Positions 9,543-20,929 of a DNA stretch of 64,000 bases are shown piece by piece. Location: the NCBI GenBank assembly GCA_050084515.1, contig CM114271.1, positions 20,832,001 to 20,896,000 on the forward strand, given 5' to 3'. The notes under the pieces were generated by a model. It was not told the origin of the DNA, searched no databases, and worked only from the letters and a program-made list of their open reading frames with translations. How positions within the stretch are numbered: the stretch's first letter is position 1; each line of letters starts with the position of its first letter. Position numbers and translations under genes: made by a program. Source of the stretch: Blasia pusilla (lineage: Eukaryota; Marchantiophyta; Marchantiopsida; Blasiales).

Positions 9543-12500
9543 AAACAGGATTGCACTTGTACAAAAATATACCATTTTCTGGCAGAAAATTGCGTGAGTC
9601 TAGGATCAAAATGAAGTCCACCAGAGTGGTCGACTTGGGAAGTCCACTAGAGGGGTGGACTTGGCAATAATGAGATTTGATCACCAATATGCCTCAAGAC
9701 TTGGTATTCTCTGCTAGGCAGCACCATTGCAAACCCCCAAGCAGCAGATACAAACTTTGCCTGAGAATGACTTGTGAGTAGATCTAATGCAAACTTGTGT
9801 TCGGGAAGGACACCTTCCCAAAAACTGCATAACTCATATCGGACTTGTACGACTTGACCACCAATGCCAATTGCATATTTGATCAGGTCCATAGCTATCA
9901 CTTTCTTTACATCTTGCTCCTCCCCAATCACCAATCCCGCATAATTGTGACAGATGTGAAGGGTCACTCTCCATACCACTCCGACCATCAACCATGCGAG
10001 CAATACATATCGATCCTCGTGGCACAACACAAAGTCTACAAACCAGACGTACATGTAGCAATCATCAAGGTGGAATCTGTAATTCTGAGATATGCCTACG
10101 GACTCTAAATGGTTGCCACAACCTCCATACTTGGACATCATGATATAATATCCTAGCCCTGGTAGCATCATGCATAGCCATTATTCGATCAAATATCCCT
10201 ATTGGCCTACTCTTGTGCAAGATGTTCACCCTCACTTCAAAGGGAAGACTACGGAGTCTAAACACAAAGTATTCATCTTCTGCTATTTTTTACAGAGTAT
10301 ATATTATCCTGTTCAATTTTGAACACAATAAACTTAGTCATACATTTTAGATACATCAAATAATGCGTACACTTTACTACTATGCCATGCTTATTATGTG
10401 CAAGAGCATCTTGAACTTATTTAAGCGGTTGAAAGATCAAGGATTATACTTGGGGCCTTCACCTTAAGAAATCTGTGAAGGGCTTTGAATGTAAGAAAGC
10501 TTATCTTTGGGAATCGAATGGACTATATCTACACCTACAACGCACTCATCGATGACCTGTTTTGTAAGTTGGCTGATGTTGATAATTGCACCTGAACCCC
10601 ATCAAAATCAAAGTAAGTACACACGGCTACTTTTATACCCACTTGCATTTAAGTGGAATTCACAGTATAAAAAAAAGGGGTCTCATCAGGAATCGAATCT
10701 TCAAATTGGTTAGGGGGCACTCAATCTCCAATCAAAATGTACTAGTTTCAATATAACTGTGTGTTCTACACAAATCTCAATTTGTAAACAACACAAAACC
10801 ATGCATAGTATTAACTTTTAATGTTGTCGTCCCTCTTAGTAACTTGTATCTTATTTCAAGTAAATCCCTTTAGTAAAAAAATATCGCGCATGTTACGATG
10901 TAGGAAAAATACTCTGCAATAAAAGTGCCAAAGTAGTCAATGTGTCATTGTAAAAAACTACCATTCAATCCGTAAACTCAAAAACTTACTTGAAACAAGG
11001 GTCTATCTTGGCTACATTATAGGGTATGTATCAACCAGATCTAGCCCAGACTCCTATGTCCATACATGAGCCCACACAACACGCGTATGCAATGTCATCT
11101 CCTAAAATACCAGGCTGCCTTCTACATCAGACACCATCACCAAAAGCAGAGCCCGTCAATTTTTCATGATAGAACTCTAGAGCCAACTTAGTGTTTGAAC
11201 CCGTGGAAGAAATAATGCTTCAGACTTGAGCAAGGGCATTTTCCATGTCTTCCCCTCTCACTCCTCTTCGCATGCTTTCTCGATCGTGACAAATATACAT
11301 CGTACAAATATTCACAACCCCAGCTATACTCAACCAAATCAAGATAGTCTCTTGTGTACCCATATCTAATTTCCAATCTTCCCAACAAAAGTAAATATGC
11401 CTCTGTTGTAGGTTATAGCACCATAGAGGGTGAACCCATTCCTCAACACTACCCCTCCACAACGAATCCTCATAACAAATTATGGCTACTAAATCAGGTT
11501 GGAGCACACAGAATGCATCAACTAATGGTTTATTGAATGCACCAAGAGGGATCTCTTTTGGAAACCACCAAACCATGTGTGTTCAGACATCGTTGAACTC
11601 AGGGCAGGAACTCACCCACTCACTGCAATCAAATGCTGTCAAAGGGAAGTGACACCTGATTGAAACTACAACAAAAAAATAGAAAACAATAACATGAGAC
11701 AACAGATGCAAACATAGCGCACACAGAGAGAGTAGTGTCTATTGTAGCTTTGTGACTATAAACACCGCGGCCTGGTTGGAGGATGGTTGAGATTGGGATA
11801 TCCAGAGGGAGACAGAGCAAGAGAGGGGTCTACAGTAATTGATTAGAATCCTATGTAATGATTCCTTACCAATGCATCACTTTGGGCAATAAGCATATGC
11901 TACTACATGTGTAGAATAGTAGTCTCATTACCAATCGAGCAATACTAGCACATGCTATTGCTCAATGTGTTTTGAATTCACAGACATAGAGATATAGTGA
12001 GGGAGAGTGATAGACTATCCAGCCAATATAGTGCCTGATGGAGCCATCAACATTCTTGAACAGTGCACTAGATCAGTGTTGAAACTACATGGGCTCTAGG
12101 AAATAAACATAGGCTTCACATCCGTATCCCCTACGTTACATCCTTGCAACCCCCCCAAAAAAAATTGTCACTAATGCAGCAGTATTAGGCCATATATCTA
12201 GCGCCGTCCCCCCTAATGTGTTTAACATATTTGGTGTTACCATGTAAGAAATATCAGTATATGGGCTTGGTCTCATGACGAGAGACTTTACTCGTTAAGA
12301 GAGAGTGGAGTAGCCTTGCAAACAAACCCCATGCCATGGTTGGATGGTGATTGAGACTGGGATGGGTATAGACAGAGCATCAAGTGAAGAAGGTACTATA
12401 TGAGAGGATGGACACTCTCATATAGTGTGAGTGCCAACCATACAACGTGTTGGTGCCGACCTTCCAAGTGGCAACCAAGAAACTCTTCACCACAACTCTA

Positions 12501-13907
12501 GATAGGTTGCAACTCCAGACTTCTGAAATGGAGAGCTCTTGCCCCCGCTGAATTACATATCATGGATAGAGGAAAAAGAAATGCCAAATCTGATCTGACG
12601 AGATAGAAATCGCTCTTCCTCCCTGAAAAATTGTTGCGTGGTGCAGACAACTATAGCAACACAAGCAAATAGTCCCCCTCACACGCAGAGCCCAAAAGGT
12701 TAGAGCATTGTTGAACGTGCTTTCTTACTCATCACCAAACAAAGAATTCAAGTTCGACATGCGTCACGATGCTGCAACACGTAGATTGCGATGAAGAAAG
12801 CAGCACGGAGTAGCAAATTTCTCTCGCCGTGATCCTCTGCACACATCGTCGACGTCATTGATTTCCACATCCCTTCTCTCCCCTCTCTCCCATCCCTTTG
12901 CGCTCCTTCCCAACACTCCATTCCCCCCTCTGACCCTTGAAAAATATAACAATCCCTTAATCCCATGCGCAACCATAGCTCTCAGAGAAACACTCAAATC
13001 TGACCTTCCAAAGTGAATTGGTTCCGTAGGGTTTACAATATCTACCTTGCAATCCCGCCACTCGACAAACATGCACTTGATCTGCCACCAAGAGAAGGCA
13101 ATGTCAATTTCTACGATCGATACCTTGCGGCCTCTCCATAGCCTCACACCTCCAAATCGGCGCCAGCACCAGGAGTACCACCAACAACAACGACGACTCT
13201 CCTTGTGGAAGCTTTCTCTTTGGTCAAAGACGATACGCAAACCAGAAGTGTATTTTGGAACTGATTGACTGATTCTTTTCCCTTGCCTTCAATTTGCACG
13301 CTTTCGGCATGAGGTTCTCATCACCAACATAGTAGCAACAACTTCAAAGCTCGACACTAGTGCAGACCTTGTCCTTGGCCTACAAGCTCGATCTGCCATC
13401 ACCATTCCCTCGCTTTCTCACTATTGTAGGGTTCAAGAAACATGGAATGCGGGAATGTCGAGGGTCTAAGCCCTGCGGAAACACAAAGGAGAAAAATTGA
13501 ACCCGAAGTGCCCGGTCTGACACCACAAGCCACATAGGATAAAATATGCCACATCAACTTAGGATGTTACAAGCAATGCCACGTAGGATCCACCTTGCTA
13601 CAAGAGAGCCCTTTCACAATGAGGATGGGCAACCAAAGTTATCTAGTTTTCACCCTCAACATCAAATCGGCCAAATCGACTTGGTTACAATCGGAGGTAA
13701 GAAATATGCACCCTAGTGTTCTATCGCATCGTCCATCGGCAAACAGATGTGAACCCTTTCCTCATGTGTGTCGTGGCATACATGGGTCTCCGTGCGTTGA
13801 GTATTTAAGATACCAATCATAAACACCTTCCCTTTTTTGTGAACCATTTACCCTAACAACTCTAAAGTCAGAGCCCTACTCCAAGACACATCATTTTCTC
13901 CCCCCCA
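9543..13907. other. 4.4-kb stretch without a recognised gene
   Basis: The composition is ordinary for the AT-rich parts of this window. The longest minus-strand frames are 9647-10171 (174 codons, with a VIAMDLIKYAIGIGGQVV segment) and 11220-11576 (118 codons, with WVHPLWCYNLQQRHIYFCW). Neither matches a family I know. They could be exon remnants of one decayed minus-strand gene, but no splice pattern or start is convincing. Short homopolymer runs occur near 12150. Nothing with transposon protein motifs is visible. Confidence 0.4.
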
Positions 13908-16362
13908 TCAAAGCCTTCCTCCTCCTTGTTGACACCACCTTTTCTCACCTTCACCCTCACCAAGGGTTCCAAAAGATAGGAAAATTTTCCCATAGGGGAA
14001 CCCCAACACCAAAAACACAGAGAAAAGAAAAAAACTTGAAATTTCCACTCCCACATGGATTTAAAAATCCTAAACCCCAAAAGAGGTGTTTCATTTTTGG
14101 GGCAAGTATGAAGGTTTAAAATGCAGATCGGAACCTTTGAAGTAGTGCCACAAATTGATCCCCAGGTTCCTACCAAGTTTGATCTCCATCCAATGGTGGT
14201 ATGGAAAGATAGCTCCATGTCAACGTGAAAATTACGCAAGGATTTTAAACTATCATACTCAAAGCCTTCCTCCTCCTTGTTGACACCACCTTTTATCACC
14301 TCCACCCTCACTAACGGTTTCAAAAAATGGGAAAATTTCCCCATAGGGGCACCCCAACACCAAGAACAAAGAAGAAAAGAAAAAACTTCAAATGACGACT
14401 CCCACATGGATTTAAAAATCCTAAACCCCAAAAGAGGTGTTTCATTTTTGGGGCAAGCATGAAGGTTTAAAAAGCCGATCGAAACTGTTGAAGTAGTGCC
14501 ACAAATTGATCCCAAGGTTTTGCCAAGTTCGATCCCCATCCAATGGTGGGATGGAAAGATAGCTCCAAGTTAACATGAAAATTACACAAGGACTTTAAAC
14601 AATTGTACTCAAAGCCTTCCTCCTCCATGTTGACACCACCTTTTATCACCTCCACCCTCACCAGGGGTTCCAAAAAGTGGGAAAATTTTCCCACAAGGGC
14701 ACCCCAACACCAAGAACAAAGGAGAAAAGAAAAAACTTCAAATAACGACTCCCCAATGGATTTATAAATCCTAAACCCCAAAAGAGGTGTTTCATTTTTG
14801 GGGCAAGTATGAAGGTTAAAAAGCATATCAGAACCGTTGAAGTAGTGCCACTACTTCATCTGCAAGTTCATGCCAAGTTTGATCCCCATCGAATGGTGGG
14901 ATGGAAAGATAGCTCCATGTTAACGTGAAAATTACACAAGGACTTTAAACAATCGTACTCAAAGCCTTCCTCCTCCTTGTTGACACCACCTTTTATCACC
15001 TCCACCCTCACCAAGGGTTCCAAAAAATGGGAAAATTTTCCCACAAGAGCACCCCAACATCAAGAACAAAGGAGAAAAGAAAAAACTTCAAATGACGACT
15101 CCCACATGGATTTATAAATCCTAAACCCCAAAAGAGGTGTTTCATTTTTAGGGCAAGCAAGAAGGTTTAAAAAGCCAATCGGAACCGTTGAATTAGTGCC
15201 ACAAATTGATCCCAAGGTTCTGCCAAGTTTGATCTCCATCCAATGGTGGGATGGAAAGATAGCTCCATGTTAACATGAAAATTACACAAGGACTTTAAAC
15301 AATCATACTCAAAGCCTTCCTCCTCCTAGTTGACACCGCCTTTTAACACCTCCATCCTCACCAAGGGTTCCAAAAAATGGGAAACTTTGCCCACAAGGGC
15401 ACCCAAATACCAAGAACAAAGGAGAAAAGAAGAAACTTCAAATAAAGACTCCCACATGGATTTAAAAATCTTAAACCCCAAAAGAGTTTTTCATTTTTGG
15501 AGCAAGCATGAAGATTTAAAAACCTAATCGGAACTGTGGAAGTAGTGCCAAAATTTGATCCCAAGGCTCCCGTCAAGTTTGATCCCCATCCAATGGTGGG
15601 ATGGAAAGATAGCTCCATGTTAACGTGAAAATTACACAAGGAATTTAAACAATCGCACTCAAAGCCTTCCTCCTCCTTGTTGACACCATCTTTTATCACT
15701 TCCACCCTCACCAAGGGTTCCAAAATATGGGAAACTTTTCCCAAAGGGGCACTCCAACACGAGGAACATAGGAGAAAAGAAAAAACTTGAAATGTCCACT
15801 CCCACATGGATTTAAAAATCGCAAACCCCAAAAGAGGTGTTTCATTTTTTGGGGGCAAGCATGAAGGTTTAAAAAGCAGATCGGAACCGTTGAAGTAGTG
15901 CCACAAAACAATCCCCACGTTTCTGCCAAGTTTGATCCCATCCAATGGTGGGATGGAAGATAGCTTCATGTTAACATGAAAATTACACAAGGACTTTAAA
16001 CTATCGTACTCAAAGCCTTCCTCCTCCTTGTTGACACCACCTTTTATCACCTCCACCCTCACCAAGGGTTCCAAAAAATAGGAAAATTTTCCAAGAGGGA
16101 TACCTTTACACCATGAACTCTGGGAGAAAGAAAAACTTGAAATGACAACTCTGACATGGATTTAAAAATCTTAAATTCCAAAAGAGGTGTTTCATTTGTT
16201 TGGCAAGCATGAAGTGGTAAAAAGCAGATCGGAACCGTTGAAGTAATGCCAAGAACTAGTCCCCAAGTTCTTACCAAGTTCGATCCCCATCGAATGGTGG
16301 GATGAAAAGATAGCTCTATGTTAACATGAAAATGGCACAAAGACTTCAAATAATCCTTCCCA
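13908..16362. repeat. Seven-copy tandem repeat with a 350-bp unit
   Basis: The marker AAGCCTTCCT occurs at 13911, 14262, 14612, 14962, 15312, 15662 and 16013, giving spacings of 351, 350, 350, 350, 350 and 351. Units share the whole 350 bp: a CTCCTTGTTGACACC block, a C/A-rich block, a TGGATTTAAAAATCC block, AAAAGAGGTGTTTCATTTTTGG and CATCCAATGGTGGGATGGAAAGATAGCTCC. Copies differ by scattered substitutions and small indels, and the last is the most diverged. Minus-strand open frames run through pairs of units only where the spacing is 351, a multiple of three. The peptide segments (CPKNETPLLGF, KGGVNKEEEGFEY) are therefore more likely by-products than protein. It resembles a local satellite array. 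Confidence 0.95.
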
Positions 16363-16608
16363 AAATTGGAGCATGAAGTCATTTAAACATATGAGTATTT
16401 TTTTATGACTTATCTTTACTGGGTGAGTGAAACATGCATGACTCATCTTGACTAAAGAGTATTGATAACTACGTTTGTTATAAGCAGATGACATAGTGAG
16501 TTGTGCGACCCTAAATTTTACGACTAGACCATTTAAGTCATTATTTGAGTCATTCTTTCAATGAGTCATTTAAAGTCTAGTCATAAAAACCCATTTCTTC
16601 TAGTCACC

Positions 16609-16712
16609 CAAAGTAAAGTCTCTAGGCCTCAATGCACTAGTTTTTATGACTAGACTTTAAAAGGGAGACACCCATTTCATCTAGTGCATTGAGGCCTAGA
16701 GACTTTACTTTG
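16609..16712. repeat. Perfect 32-bp inverted repeat
   Basis: The arms at 16609-16640 and 16681-16712 are perfect reverse complements (core CTAGTGCATTGAGGCCTAGA) around a 40-bp spacer. A second inverted pair of about 21 bp is interleaved with it: 16569-16589 and 16641-16661 (TTTAAAGTCTAGTCATAAAA). The right arm ends about 8 bp before recognisable family B sequence begins. It could be a small foldback element or the scar of one. Confidence 0.9.
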
Positions 16713-16719
16713 ACTCGCA

Positions 16720-18890
16720 TTATATATGAAGGACTAAGCCATTTCCAAATGAAGAGGAAGAGCTAAAGGAGGCTATTTCCTCTACCACTAGTGAGACTCA
16801 CGAAGGGGTGAGTAGGATTGGAGAAATTACATGATCTAGTCGAGTTTATCCTAGGTTGAACCTCGTGATTGAGTTCTTTGTGGAATTGCAAAGGAACTAC
16901 CAAGGGGTGCAGACGAAGAAGTTGTAGAGCATCCATGACTTCCATACGCACGTAGGGAAGAGTTGGCGATAAGCAATTACTTGCTTTCATTGGTTGATTA
17001 ATGTCACTCAAGGGGTGACGGAAGCTTATGCCATTTAAGCATTATATGGGATATCAGAGTGTGAGCTATGGAGACGGATGGGGGATGCGACCCTTTTGTA
17101 TCGCACTGCATCTACATTGAATTGAGAGATATGTTTGAGATGCCTTAGAGCGTTGATTACAACATGGCCAAGGCGAATGTAGCAATTATGAGTTACGCGC
17201 AAGAGATGCCATGAGTGTCTGCACTACTAGTGCATCAATGGGTATCTTGAAAGAGGCACCGCAAGCCTAGGGAGGTTACTAAGAGCATATTCCACATCAA
17301 CTTATGCAATCCTATACAAGTCAACAGCAATCAAAAGTTGCTTATTGGGTATGTGATGGAGCCCATCCAAGAGTGTCCCAGTGTGAACATTGTCAACGTT
17401 ATCGTGTAATAATATGATCCAATATGTATATTCCTCTTATCAGTATTAGAGAGAGTTTATAAATATGAAGTAAATTAGCCTAGGAAAAATAATTTTTCAT
17501 GTTTAAACCTCCTTATGGTGCCTCATATAAGGATATTTTGGAGGAAATAACAAATAATCTACTTGTGTCAAAATGGGATTGGCTAAGTCTTAAGATAAAA
17601 CCATGTGGCATAATATAAGATTTTCCCTAGTGTTTAATTTTGTGGATCCTTTGTGAGTATATAAAGAGGAGGGACCTTTAAGGGTTCATCACCTTCAACT
17701 TCATTTCTCAAATTTCTCTTGTCACTCTTGAGTGGATGGCATTGGGCTTGCTTGCTCTTCCAATGAGAGTGGATTTCCCCTCGTGGGAGAGCCACTTGAC
17801 CATGGTATATTCTTTGAGAGTTTTCCAGAGTCTGATGTATGTAAAGATGGTTCTTTAGAGAGACTTGTCATCTTAGGGGAGTTCTTGTCATTTTAGGGAT
17901 ATTGGATGGATTTTGGCTTGTTATTTTTCTCATGAGAGTGGATTACCCTTCTTGGGAGAGCAACTCCATCAAAACCCATTCTTGAGAAGAATAGAGGATG
18001 TCCGTCAATCATAAATAGGGATGGAGCGCGAGTCGTACCCGATTTCCCTTTTCTTAACCCATACCACTTAAAGGTTCTCTTTGTTGATAGGCACTAGTTT
18101 ACTCATTATCTAATCTACCACTTTGGAGAGGCATTCATGAACCAGCTCATGCAATCACCAATTTTGGTGATATTTCCTATTATTACGTACAAAAGGACTT
18201 GGGATTGTACTTTTTATGTCCTTATATAGCGATCTATGGATGTAAATAGTTCTGTTTGAGTTGGATTTAACACCAATTGTGTCATTTTCTTATGTACAAG
18301 CATAAAATAGTTTATCAGGACTTCATAGTTAGGAATTTCGTTGTTAGATGTTATGAAGAAGTTATCGCCTTGGCATTACCATTCATCATTCCTATCGTGA
18401 GAGAATGGAGAGTGTATATAGTGATTCTGTACTAAATAGGAGAACTTATTAGAGAATTCACTTTGCATCAATAATTTTCGCAGCTAGAAGATCCACCCTT
18501 ACTCAAAGCAAAGCTCTCGCCACGACAACAGTATGATCATATACGCGCTAGGTGTTTTAGCCTACATCTTAAGCTACTTTCGAATCGAGTGCTAGAGAGG
18601 ATACTAGAGTTCTAGGTGGGGCTAGAGGTCATGCACAAGGTAGTCTCGTAAGAGGATGAGGAGTTAGATATGCCCATGAGGGAGGTAGGTAGGTATGCCC
18701 ATGGAGGAGGTAGAGATCTGCCACTTAGACAAGTCAAGAGGGACTCTAGCTGTGAGGCTAGGATGGTTGCTCAGATAGAGAAGTTGCAAAAATAGATTTT
18801 TTTAAATGGCATTGAGGTAGTCCGATGTTGCATTAGTGGCCTCAACCTCATATAGAGTAGTCATGGATCAAGACGATCTTAATTGGATGT
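16720..18890 (+). pseudogene. Gag of family B copy B1, interrupted
   Basis: Read in one frame with stops, 16740-17240 aligns with the gag of copies B2 and B3: an acidic stretch (NEEEELKEA), then LVIEFFVELQRNYQGVQTKK, SIHDFHTHVGKSWR, LINVTQGVTEAY and a YNMAKANVA segment. Two closely spaced CCHC-type knuckles follow at about 17345-17404 (CDGAHP... and CEHCQRYR). An insertion occupies 17405-18360. Gag resumes at 18368 and includes the EARMVAQIEKLQ segment near 18755, shared with B2. At least six stops are present. Assignment rests on alignment to the better-preserved gag frames at 53977-54609 and 58075-58575. Confidence 0.75.
17405..18360. mobile_element. 956-bp insertion with a 7-bp target duplication
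   Basis: The insertion sits inside the second gag knuckle of B1 and is bracketed by GTTATCG at 17398-17404 and 18361-18367. Dropping it restores alignment of the flanking gag sequence with the other family B copies, which supports a clean insertion. It starts TGTAATAATATG and ends TGTTATGAAGAA. It has no long open frame, no terminal inverted repeat and no CA end. A TATAAAGAGG lies near 17660. The class is uncertain: a solo LTR with a decayed end, or a short non-coding retroelement. Confidence 0.6.
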
Positions 18891-19109
18891 GCGGGGCTAC
18901 ATAGATAGAGGTGGAAATTATTGATATCCGTGGTACAGTCATAGATTTTTTAATCCACATAGAGGGGAAGCCACAAAACAAACCATTCTTCCTCAATCAT
19001 TAACTTTGTTCGAGGAAATGAGACCCATCGATAGGTCGTGATCAGAGTTTTCAGAGGTTGGATTTTGTTGGTGTGCAGGCACGACCGATGATGGGAGAAG
19101 TGAACACGA

Positions 19110-20343
19110 CTACTCTTATTATTGATGCTTGGAAGGAGCTTATGTCAAGTATGTTGTTGGGGACGGCCACTGTCACTAACCATGTGTACCCCATGGTTTA
19201 GTAGGGAATGCTATAATGTTGCCCTTGGACACCACACCAATTGTATGGCGCATACTATAGGGGGTATCAGAGTGTTGGATCCCTTGGAGGGATTAGCACT
19301 TGTTTGGATGCTACATTACACTCAAGAGTGTGTGTTCATTTGTATTTATATGTGGAGTGTGATGATGTTGCAAGGCGCATTTCACTCAGACATTTGGCGC
19401 AGTTATGCCTTCATTTTCCTTATTTGTTACCCATATCAACCGTCTTGGATTGCCAAAATCCCTTATCAAGGGATGTTTCCTTGTTGGAGGTGGAGGACTT
19501 GGATCACAAGGGGACCATTGATTTGGTCATTGACTCATTGTAGGTCAACCATGTCACGGTCAATTGAGTGTTGGATGCGATGGCCATGGTAGTTTAGCTA
19601 ACTCTCAATCCAGGTTATTTTGGGAGATGATGAAGGTCTTGCAATACTTGGAGGAGCAATTCTCTTGATCTCCAACTTACATTCTTGAGAATATACCAAT
19701 CTTGGATGATTCTTGGACACGAGTTATGACAAGTGCACATCAAATTCATGCTTAGATTGCCCCAATAGTGTTTTTGGATGTAGCAAGTGTAGATTCACGA
19801 GCACATCATTCGCGTCTTTGGTGGACCAACTTGGTGCCACACAAGGTTTTGAGAAGGGCATATGCCAAAGTGGATCGTCCCTCCCATTTTTTGGAGGATT
19901 ATATTTTGGATCTGGGACGTTGATCACAAGCAATGAGCCACAATGATCGACCTCCATTGAAAATGGACAACAAGGACAGCATGCCATATGCATCCTTTCC
20001 CACTTTTTTGAGTTTCCCCGTTATTCTATTCTTATAAGGAGGCCGATCGATTCTTGGTTTGGAATGACCAAACACAATGGTTGGTAGAGCCTAACACTAA
20101 TGTGCGAGGGCGTGCAATGAGGTTCTCCGTAAGAGTGACAACAATATGATTACTATCAAAGGGATCTTTATATTATATTTTGGGTCAGGCGATGGACCTA
20201 AATTTCTTGACATGGATTCTCATCCTGAGAGTAGTTAAGCAACGTCGGATGTGTTTGCCATATATCACCTTCGTTGCACTTGTTAGCCTCGTGCCTATTG
20301 AGACCATGCAGGTAGTGGCTGGGGGTGAGATTCGAGGAGATAG
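19110..20343 (+). pseudogene. Cytosine-5 DNA methyltransferase domain within family B pol (copy B1)
   Basis: This would transfer methyl groups from S-adenosylmethionine to cytosine C5. Motif I (VLDPL then GGISTCL, split by a one-base deletion) lies at about 19272-19300. The AdoMet-binding acidic strand YLYVECDDVARR follows near 19345, then RDVSLLEVEDL and GTIDLVI. Motif IV reads GQPCHGQ at about 19541-19562, keeping Pro-Cys with the usual Gln changed to His. SQSRLFWEMMKVLQYLE is next, then motif VI (YILENIP) near 19680. SRAHHSRLWWTNL (motif VIII region) is near 19800 and LGQAMDLNFLTWI (motif X) near 20182. The order I-IV-VI-VIII-X is unpermuted, unlike plant DRM enzymes. Frameshifts and stops make it inactive. 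It sits between gag-derived sequence and RNase H in the same orientation. Confidence 0.82.
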
Positions 20344-20650
20344 GCTATGCTAGTCGCTTGAACAACGTAACAAAGGCAAAGTATAGCTCGTATGAGGGTG
20401 GGTGAGTGGCTGCAATATGGATTGTCGTGCATTTTAAGGTGTTAGTGATTTGGAAACCACTTAACCATTATTACTGATCATCAACCACTTAAGTGGTTGA
20501 TAGAGTTTGACAAGCTTACAAATAAGCTTGCTATCTGGGCTCTATTGTTGCAAGAGTATGGAATTGTATGATTTCCCGGTGGTCAAGAGACTTGTGATGA
20601 TCAACCAAGATACGGATGGATTGAGTTGCAACCTATAATCGAGTCAATGA
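20344..20650 (+). pseudogene. RNase H fragment (copy B1)
   Basis: The segment begins abruptly with a YASRLNNVTKAKYSSYEG-like reading that matches B2 (YTSHSNNAAEAKYSSYEG). It continues through WIVVHF and TIITDHQPLKWLIEFD, which holds an RNase H catalytic Asp. The N-terminal RNase H strands and all of reverse transcriptase are missing, so the methyltransferase is followed directly by this piece. A stop lies inside YEGG. Identification is by alignment to the longer copy at 49834-50295. Confidence 0.75.
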
Positions 20651-20929
20651 GATGAGACTAGAGCTCGTTGGCATGAAGAGAGTGATGAGGAGATGATGCA
20701 CGGTTGGCATGCGCCAGCCTATTTGGATTTATTGGCCATAGTGTTGGGACTTCAATGACAAGTTCCGATATCGATGGAGAATCCTTAGATCTAGAGGTAG
20801 GTGAGGAAGAAAAAAGTGATTGAGATATCCACGAGGATGGGGTAGCATTGGAGTACTTGCAACCTGGCATCATTGGGAGCACAGCGGGTGCTAGAGAGTA
20901 GGATCAGATTCTACATCAAGGTGGGAGAG

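Noticed and set aside
9647-10171. 174-codon minus-strand frame considered as a gene
   Set aside because: No recognisable domain, no supporting neighbours and no convincing start or splice context. It is kept only as a note in the region entry.
13505-13535. GGTCTGACACCAC, similar to an LTR-element primer binding site on the minus strand
   Set aside because: No LTR pair or gag-pol motif accompanies it, and the match to the iMet site is imperfect.
13868-16382. Minus-strand frames of 77 to 238 codons that look like a repeated protein
   Set aside because: Continuity across units depends on chance spacing of 351 bp. Most units are 350 bp and shift the frame, and no start or domain is conserved.
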